Position numbers and translations under genes: made by a program. The notes under the pieces are model-generated. The model made no database searches. It saw nothing but the letters and a program-made list of their open reading frames with translations, and was not told the DNA's origin. Of a stretch of 64,000 nt of DNA, positions 58,514-64,000 are shown in pieces. Position 1 is the first letter of the stretch. The number at the start of each line of letters is the position of its first letter. Origin of the DNA: Haploplasma axanthum (GTDB lineage: Bacteria; Bacillota_I; Bacilli_A; Acholeplasmatales; Acholeplasmataceae); NCBI RefSeq assembly GCF_900660745.1, contig NZ_LR215048.1:1736001-1800000 (forward strand), written 5' to 3'.

Positions 58514-60340
58514 TTACTGCTTTTTAATTGATAACATTCTAAGGCCATTTAAAATGACTAAAATTGTACTACCTTCGTGAAACACCACACCAAGAGGAAG
58601 TTTGACGATACCAAAAATATTCATAAAAATTAAGGCTATAATAACTGTAATTGAAAATATAATATTTTGTGTGTAAATACTTTTGGCTTTTTTTGATAAT
58701 TTAATGATTTCGGGTATTTTTTCTATGTTATTATTCATTAAAACGATATCAGCGGTTTCTAACGCCACATCGCTTCCAGAACCCATGGCGATACCGACAT
58801 CAGCTACTGTAAGCGACGGCCCATCATTAATGCCATCACCAATCATTGCTACCATCCCATTTGTTTTTGCTTTTCTAATCTCTTTAACCTTATCTTCAGG
58901 CAAACAGTTGGCAATCACGCGGTCAATGCCTATATTTTTTGCGATGCTATTTGCATTAAATTGATTATCTCCTGTTAACATGATTGTTTCTATATATATA
59001 CCTTGCATCTTTTTAATCGTACTACCTACATTTTCTCTAATTTTATCACTAAATGAAATAATACCAATCAACGCATCGTTTAGAGTGATTTCAGATGTTG
59101 TATAACCTTTTTCCTGCTGCTCTTTAATCCGGATGTCATTAAAGTTTGTTTTACCCACAAAGTATTCTTGATTATCAATAACAGATGCCATACCTCGACC
59201 TTTTTGTTCAATGGTTTTGAGTTCCATGTTTTTAATTAATATCTTATCTTCCAAATAAGCAACAATAGATTTTGCAAGTGGATGATTGGATTGCTTTTCG
59301 ATATGATATATATATGATAATATTTGGTCTTTATTTGGGGCATACAAATCTATTGAAATAACGTTAGGATAACCGGCAGTAATTGTGCCTGTTTTGTCAA
59401 AAAAAATTGTTTTAACATTGGACAGTTTTTGGATGGCATTAGCACCTTTAATTAGAACACCTTCTTTCGTTGCTCTACTCATTGTTGAAAGCATCACCGG
59501 TGAAACTGAGGCAACTAAAGCACAAGGGCTTGCCACAACAAGCAAAACAATCCCTTTATAAAACGATGTATTAAAATCCCAAATCTTAAAAAACGGTGGT
59601 AAGAACATCATTAAGACGGCGGCTATTAAAATGACATACACATAATATTTTTCAAATTTTTCGATACCAATTTCTGTTTTTGTTTGTTCACTTTGAGCCT
59701 TTTGTATAAAATCAATAATTTTTTGCATTGAAGAGTCTTTTGCTGAGGAACTGACCTTAACATAAATGGCCGAAGCTTGATTAATTGTTCCTGAAAGAAC
59801 CGTGCTATTTATTTCTTTAGCTACTGGCATATATTCCCCAGTAATCATTGACTCATCAATGACCGTTGAACCTTTAACAATGATACCATCTGCTGGAACT
59901 TGCTGACCGACTTTTACTAACACGATATCGCTAATGATTAAGTCATTGATATTCACAATCATTTCTCTATCATCTTGAATTTTAATCGCTGTTTCCGGAA
60001 TTAACTTCATGAGAGACTCTAATGCATCACTTGATTTATTAAGGACATATTCTTCTAACACACCACTTAAAGCAAATATAAATATTAATACTGAGCCTTC
60101 TTGATAATTACCAATAAAAAACGCAGCTAAAGCAGACAATATCATGAGAAATTCGACATTTAATGATTTTTCTTCAATTGTTTTTTTAACGCCTTCAACA
60201 GCTTTTGATCTTCCACCTATGATAAAAGCTAAACTCCAAAAAATAATTTCAATAATTTCATCTTTTACAAAATAAGCAATAGCCATGAATACAACAGAAA
60301 TAATGAGACTCATCAAATCAATTTTTAATTTTCTTTTCAT
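58514..60340 (-). CDS. P1B-4-type metal ATPase (SPC motif), PfeT/ZosA-like
   Basis: 608 aa. Membrane motif VLLVVASPCALVASVSPV (SPC, the P1B-4 type exporting Fe(II), Co or Zn), phosphorylation loop VKTIFFDKTGTITAGYP, actuator GSTVIDESMITGEYMPV, HP in KQSNHPLAKSI and GDGINDGPSLTVADVG. There is no metal-binding N-domain. A Fur-like box overlaps the promoter region and a Fur-family gene follows, so iron or peroxide-linked efflux, as for PfeT in Bacillus, is the best guess. Confidence 0.88.
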   Translation of the reverse strand: MKRKLKIDLMSLIISVVFMAIAYFVKDEIIEIIFWSLAFIIGGRSKAVEGVKKTIEEKSLNVEFLMILSALAAFFIGNYQEGSVLIFIFALSGVLEEYVLNKSSDALESLMKLIPETAIKIQDDREMIVNINDLIISDIVLVKVGQQVPADGIIVKGSTVIDESMITGEYMPVAKEINSTVLSGTINQASAIYVKVSSSAKDSSMQKIIDFIQKAQSEQTKTEIGIEKFEKYYVYVILIAAVLMMFLPPFFKIWDFNTSFYKGIVLLVVASPCALVASVSPVMLSTMSRATKEGVLIKGANAIQKLSNVKTIFFDKTGTITAGYPNVISIDLYAPNKDQILSYIYHIEKQSNHPLAKSIVAYLEDKILIKNMELKTIEQKGRGMASVIDNQEYFVGKTNFNDIRIKEQQEKGYTTSEITLNDALIGIISFSDKIRENVGSTIKKMQGIYIETIMLTGDNQFNANSIAKNIGIDRVIANCLPEDKVKEIRKAKTNGMVAMIGDGINDGPSLTVADVGIAMGSGSDVALETADIVLMNNNIEKIPEIIKLSKKAKSIYTQNIIFSITVIIALIFMNIFGIVKLPLGVVFHEGSTILVILNGLRMLSIKKQ

Positions 60341-60356
60341 AACGCATCTCCATATA

Positions 60357-60377
60357 TGATAATAATAACGATTATCA
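60357..60377. promoter_or_regulatory. Fur-like box upstream of the SPC-type ATPase
   Basis: TGATAAT-AATAACG-ATTATCA, 17 bp upstream of the ATG. Read on the minus strand it also contains a 7-1-7 site (TGATAAT-C-GTTATTA), the usual Fur/PerR pattern. Confidence 0.7.
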
Positions 60378-60450
60378 CTATTATATTATAAAGGTAATAA
60401 TTTGTAAAGTCGATTGATTTCATAAATAATATTTTTGTGGTTATCTTATG

Positions 60451-60487
60451 ATAATGTCTTAATAGTTATCTTTCAATAATGTCCTAA
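60451..60487. repeat. Short direct repeat near the IS3-type remnant
   Basis: ATAATGTCTTAA (60451-60462) and ATAATGTCCTAA (60476-60487), 25 bp apart, just before the promoter region of the transposase-like gene. Possibly binding sites at the end of an insertion sequence. Confidence 0.5.
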
Positions 60488-60528
60488 AGTATATAGAATG
60501 GTAAGTACACATCAAGGAGGTACTTACT

Positions 60529-61146
60529 ATGAGGAAGGTAGAGTTAAAAGCAATGGAACAAATGAAGTATGAAATAATAAAGAACTTAGTAACTAATAAT
60601 GGTAATAAGTTAAACGCAGCAAATGTAGCTGAAAATGTTTTAGCAAGAGATTTTATGGCAACAAAACCTAACGAAAAGTGGTTAAGTGACATTACTGAAT
60701 TTAAAGCAACTAATGGTAGGAAATTATATCTATGTGCAATTATGGATTTATTTTATAATTCAGTAGTAGCTTATACATTAAGCACTACTGCAAATAATGA
60801 GCAATTATATAAAACATTTAAGAAAGCTTTAAAACTAAATCCAGGTGCAAGCCCATTATTTCACAGTGATAGAGGTTATCAATATACAAGTATTCAATTT
60901 AAAAAAATGTTAGAAGAGCAAGGTATAACCCATAGTATGTCTAGAGTTGGTAAGTGTATAGATAATGGACCTATTGAAAATCTTTGGGGAATAATAAAAA
61001 CAGAAATGTTTTACATTAATAAGTTTAATAATACAATTGAGATAGAAAAAGCAGTTAACGATTATATTGAGTTTTACAATAATATGAGACTGCAAAGCAA
61101 ATTAAAAAGCCAAACTCCTATGGAATATAGGAATCTGGCTATCTAA
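60529..61146 (+). pseudogene. IS3-type transposase catalytic domain fused to a foreign N-terminus (probable remnant)
   Basis: 205 aa with an intact-looking rve core: NEKWLSDITEFKATNGRKLY (first Asp), FHSDRGYQYTSIQFKKML (second Asp) and IDNGPIENLWGIIKTEMF (Glu). The usual HTH_21 N-terminal part of IS3 OrfB is absent. Instead the first 30 or so residues (EQMKYEIIKNLVTNNGNKLN) look like the start of the HTH of IS1202/ISNCY-type transposases. SD AAGGAGG and the upstream direct repeats would belong to that second element. No OrfA or clean ends are seen, so this is read as a chimeric remnant. Confidence 0.65.
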
Positions 61147-61199
61147 TTTTTATAATATTTAACCTGTCTACTTGACAAGTATCAGTTCAATCTCTTTAT

Positions 61200-62156
61200 T
61201 CATTTATTTTTAATAAATTCCTTTACTTCAATATAGTTTGGAATTGAAACAATTCCCCCATATTTTGTAGTAACTAAAGCTGCAGTGGCATTACTAATAG
61301 TTAGTATTTCTTCTGCATTAGTTTTATCAATTATTAATTTTCTTTTATTTAATTCTGATAAAAATGTTCCAATAAATGCATCTCCTGCACCTGTTGTATC
61401 TACTGGGATTACTTTAAATGATTTAGCTTCATAAACTTCATCGGTTCCGTTTAAATAGATTCTTGAACCTTCTTTACCTAATGTTAAGATTACATATTTA
61501 ACATTTCCAACAAATAAAGCTTTAATTGCTTTATTTTGATCTTTAATACCTGTAATGAATTCTAATTCATCATCAGATACTTTAATTAAATCACTTAATG
61601 GAATAAAGTCATTAATTACACTACGGTATTTTTCTAAATCATTCCAAAGTGATATTCTAAGATTTGGGTCAAAACTAATAAAACCATTAGTCTCTCTCAC
61701 ATAGTTAATTGCTGCAAAGTGGGCATCTTTAATTGGATAGTCATCTAATGATACTGAGCAAAAGTGAAAGATTGAACCTTCTAGTAATTCTTTTGGTAAA
61801 TCTTGGATTTTATAAAGTTGATCAGCCCCTGGATTTCTATAAAAGACAAAATCTCTTTCACCATTTTTAGCAAGTGTTACAAATGCAAGGGAAGTATTAG
61901 CTTCACTTGTTTTTAATATGTAGTTTGTATTTAGTCCTTGGTTATTTAATTCATCAATTAAAAATTCTCCAAAACTATCATTACCTACTTGACCTACAAA
62001 GTATGAATCACTACCATTTTTATAAGCAGCAACACTAACGTTTGCTGGTGCACCACCAGCATGTTTAGTAAAGTTATTAACTTCTTTTAATCTTGTTTCC
62101 TTTTCGTGTGGAATAAAATCAATTAGAAGTTCTCCAAAACTAACGATTTTTTTCAT
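61200..62156 (-). CDS. Fructokinase (PfkB/ribokinase family)
   Basis: 318 aa. KKIVSFGELLIDFIPHEKET, HAGGAPANVSVAAYKNGSDS, GRD-like RDFVFYRNPGADQLY and the catalytic PVDTTGAGDAFIGTFLSEL (anion hole and base Asp) match bacterial fructokinases. It phosphorylates fructose released by the GH32 enzymes encoded just upstream. SD AGGTGA precedes the ATG; 8 bp separate it from the lipoprotein gene. Confidence 0.9.
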   Translation of the reverse strand: MKKIVSFGELLIDFIPHEKETRLKEVNNFTKHAGGAPANVSVAAYKNGSDSYFVGQVGNDSFGEFLIDELNNQGLNTNYILKTSEANTSLAFVTLAKNGERDFVFYRNPGADQLYKIQDLPKELLEGSIFHFCSVSLDDYPIKDAHFAAINYVRETNGFISFDPNLRISLWNDLEKYRSVINDFIPLSDLIKVSDDELEFITGIKDQNKAIKALFVGNVKYVILTLGKEGSRIYLNGTDEVYEAKSFKVIPVDTTGAGDAFIGTFLSELNKRKLIIDKTNAEEILTISNATAALVTTKYGGIVSIPNYIEVKEFIKNK

Positions 62157-62164
62157 GTAATCAC

Positions 62165-63673
62165 CTACTTATATAATTTTAAATTACTAATTTCAAGTTT
62201 ACTATTTTGACTATAAAAACCAAAGTTAGTATCGCTTACTCTAAACATTCTTCCTGTTAAAGCAACTTGATTTTCAATATATAAAGTTACAATACTTCCT
62301 GCTGCTTCTAATCTTTCTTCAAAAAGAATCGTAAAGTTTACTTGATCCTTTGTTAAAAACAAATCATTATTTGTGTAATTATATGTATCATTACCAATTA
62401 CACTACCACGGTTAAATGACATTAACTTCTCTTTTACATTTAAATCATAGCGATAACCTGAATTTAAGCCATCAGTATCAAATAATATACCAAATTTATC
62501 ATCTAATGAATCAATATTAATTGTTCCTGTTATTTTATTTATACCTGTTAAATCATCAAAAATAACATATTCATAATCGTTACCACCAAACTTGATTTTA
62601 TCTTTATCAAATTTAGTATTCGTTTTTGTTACTGTTAATTTTTGATTGTTACTAATTTTTTTATCTAACTGGCTAATGATATCAACATATAATTCGCCAC
62701 TTGCTTTTTGTTTTAACTCATGAGCAATAAAGTTTCCACCCCAACCAAATTCTACTGGACGGTTAAAGTCACTAGATACCCAACCCATTAATAACATTTG
62801 TGAATCACTTGCTGCAATCTTACCTGCATAAAGTCCTGTTCCATCAAATACGTTTAGTGTTGGTTTAATAAATTCACCATCAATATCTTTTGAGTAAAGA
62901 TAATGTGTGGCTCTTACGGGCCACTGATCACTAAATGTTAAGTACCAAGTACCATTATGAAATAATAATGTTGGACATTCAAGATTTGAACTTACATCTA
63001 ATGTTCCATTAACTTCATTATTTAAGAAAAAGATTCCATCATCTTCTTTCTCCCAGTTAACTAAATCTTTTGAAGTTAAGTATCCGATTGCTCCTTTATT
63101 TAAATATCTTGTTGTAAATAGCATATAGTATACTTCTTTTTCAGGAATATAAACAACATGTGGATCTCTAAAATCATTAGAATCAAAGTTATATTTTGGA
63201 TCTTTTGGATTAATTTCAAAGTTTTCATCTTTAACCCAAGTTTCCATATTATCACTACTTACAGATACTCTAATAGTTTCTTTCGGATTTAATCTTCCAT
63301 TATGTGCTGTATAAAACGCATAATATTTACCATCTTTTTCAATTACCGAACCTGTACCTAATGCAAGTTCTTGATTAGTTGTATCATGGACTACAGGAAT
63401 TACTTCCCCGTGGTCTTTAAACTCATAAAAGTTTTTCGTTGAAAATCTGTACCAAGGATGAAATCCTGGGTTTGGTACACTATCGTGAAGATAGAAGAAA
63501 TTCCAATCTTCACCATCATAAAATGGCATAACGTCACCAATATTACCATCTTTGTGATTAATAAAAAGTTCCATATTACTCTGATCAACATCGATATATT
63601 CTTCCTTCTTACATGAAGCAAGAATGATACTTGTAATAATTATTAAAATACTTAAGATTATTTTTCTATTCAT
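62165..63673 (-). CDS. GH32 beta-fructosidase lipoprotein
   Basis: 502 aa with a lipoprotein signal (LIIITSIILASC, Cys at 21), so it acts on the outer face of the membrane. The five-blade catalytic domain starts NIGDVMPFYDGEDWNFFYLH (nucleophile Asp region), contains the stabiliser motif FRDPHVVYIPEKEVY (RDP) and acid/base LECPTLLFHNGTWYL (EC). A C-terminal beta-sandwich ends with FRVSDTNFGFYSQNSKLEIS. It should hydrolyse sucrose, inulin or levan outside the cell. The start overlaps the previous gene's stop. Confidence 0.88.
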   Translation of the reverse strand: MNRKIILSILIIITSIILASCKKEEYIDVDQSNMELFINHKDGNIGDVMPFYDGEDWNFFYLHDSVPNPGFHPWYRFSTKNFYEFKDHGEVIPVVHDTTNQELALGTGSVIEKDGKYYAFYTAHNGRLNPKETIRVSVSSDNMETWVKDENFEINPKDPKYNFDSNDFRDPHVVYIPEKEVYYMLFTTRYLNKGAIGYLTSKDLVNWEKEDDGIFFLNNEVNGTLDVSSNLECPTLLFHNGTWYLTFSDQWPVRATHYLYSKDIDGEFIKPTLNVFDGTGLYAGKIAASDSQMLLMGWVSSDFNRPVEFGWGGNFIAHELKQKASGELYVDIISQLDKKISNNQKLTVTKTNTKFDKDKIKFGGNDYEYVIFDDLTGINKITGTINIDSLDDKFGILFDTDGLNSGYRYDLNVKEKLMSFNRGSVIGNDTYNYTNNDLFLTKDQVNFTILFEERLEAAGSIVTLYIENQVALTGRMFRVSDTNFGFYSQNSKLEISNLKLYK

Positions 63674-64000
63674 TTCTCTCCCACACTTTAATGTCGATGT
63701 TTTCTCTTTCCTTATTTAGTTTAACATTAATTGTCTCTTCATCAAAATAAACTAATGTTGTTATTGTTTTATCTACATTTTTCACAAATAATTCAATAGA
63801 TGATACATCCATATAAATTTCTATTTCTACATTATCTAAATTATCTACTTCAACATATCTCTTTTCAAGTGGATATAATTTTGTAGTATCTGTATCTAAT
63901 GTAACAAAGTCTTTGTTTATTGTTACTGTAAAGTAGTCATCTTCACTACCAAATTTAATAACACTTTCTTCTTTAGTATCTGCATTAATAATCGCTTTAA
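63666..64000 (-). CDS. Second GH32 enzyme (partial, C-terminal beta-sandwich)
   Basis: Only the last 110 codons are in the window. The reading frame has EIEIYMDVSSIELFVKNVDK and ends INVKLNKERENIDIKVWERN, the characteristic D.SSIE.FV end of the GH32 C-terminal domain. Its TAG overlaps the ATG of the GH32 lipoprotein gene by 8 bp, so both are in one operon with the fructokinase. It is probably a sucrose-6-phosphate hydrolase or levanase; the catalytic half is beyond the edge. Confidence 0.85.
   Translation of the reverse strand, partial: KAIINADTKEESVIKFGSEDDYFTVTINKDFVTLDTDTTKLYPLEKRYVEVDNLDNVEIEIYMDVSSIELFVKNVDKTITTLVYFDEETINVKLNKERENIDIKVWERNE

Noticed and set aside
1-64000. Mycoplasma-type code with TGA as tryptophan
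   Set aside because: Many genes end in TGA at the expected family length and conserved tryptophans are TGG.
1-64000. Prophage or integrative element with integrase and attachment sites
   Set aside because: The DUF5131 gene is phage-like in origin, but no integrase, structural or packaging gene is present and the mobile load is made of insertion sequences only.

Overview
The window comes from a low-GC, Mollicutes-like member of the Bacillota. TGA is a stop and Trp is TGG throughout, so it is not a Mycoplasma-type code. Lipoprotein-anchored sugar-binding proteins, a carotenoid operon, short intergenic regions and the overall gene style suggest an Acholeplasma/Izemoplasma-like lineage. That placement is inference, because there is no rRNA in the window.

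Layout. 1-4.8 kb: a sugar ABC transporter operon (two binding lipoproteins and the start of a MalF-type permease) behind two LacI-type palindromes. 4.9-11.8 kb: housekeeping genes (ylbG, ylbF, rsuA-like, def, thiI, a SpoU-type methyltransferase, rpsD with a structured leader, msrA). 11.9-17.5 kb: a secreted protein of unknown role, an RlmI-type methyltransferase and an unknown protein. 15.7-21.4 kb: a photoprotection-like operon (crtN, crtM/crtB, a phytol-kinase-like and a phytyl-phosphate-kinase-like protein, a membrane protein, a class II photolyase). 21.5-28.6 kb: TetR, Eis-like GNAT, PepE-like peptidase, membrane GDPD, nucleoside phosphorylase and an XRE membrane regulator. 28.6-30.4 kb: an IS91-like element. 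30.5-39.1 kb: ordinary genes, including a 910-residue Sel1-repeat protein.

39-61 kb is an accessory zone built by insertion sequences: four different IS110-type elements, one intact IS21-type element with a 5-bp target duplication, an IS3-type remnant and decayed gene fragments. Between them lies a metal/redox island: an SPC-type P1B ATPase with a Fur-like box, a Fur-family regulator, a Crp/Fnr regulator, a CPG-type P-ATPase behind a perfect TTGACCTAGGTCAA palindrome, a CopZ-like metallochaperone, ArsR, ArsC and a chromate transporter. 61.2-64 kb: a fructan/sucrose operon (two GH32 enzymes and a fructokinase).

The main observation is that each IS110 element carries, between its left end and its transposase, a putative bridge RNA with two internal loops. 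Their guide strands can be read by eye. The target guides match the flanking host DNA, and the donor guides match the element's own left and right ends. This places all four boundaries and allows three disrupted loci to be reconstructed: the ribosome-binding site of a CDP-alcohol phosphatidyltransferase gene, a split pyridoxamine-oxidase-like gene, and a TAATG-coupled ATPase-copZ junction. No CRISPR array, tRNA or rRNA was seen.
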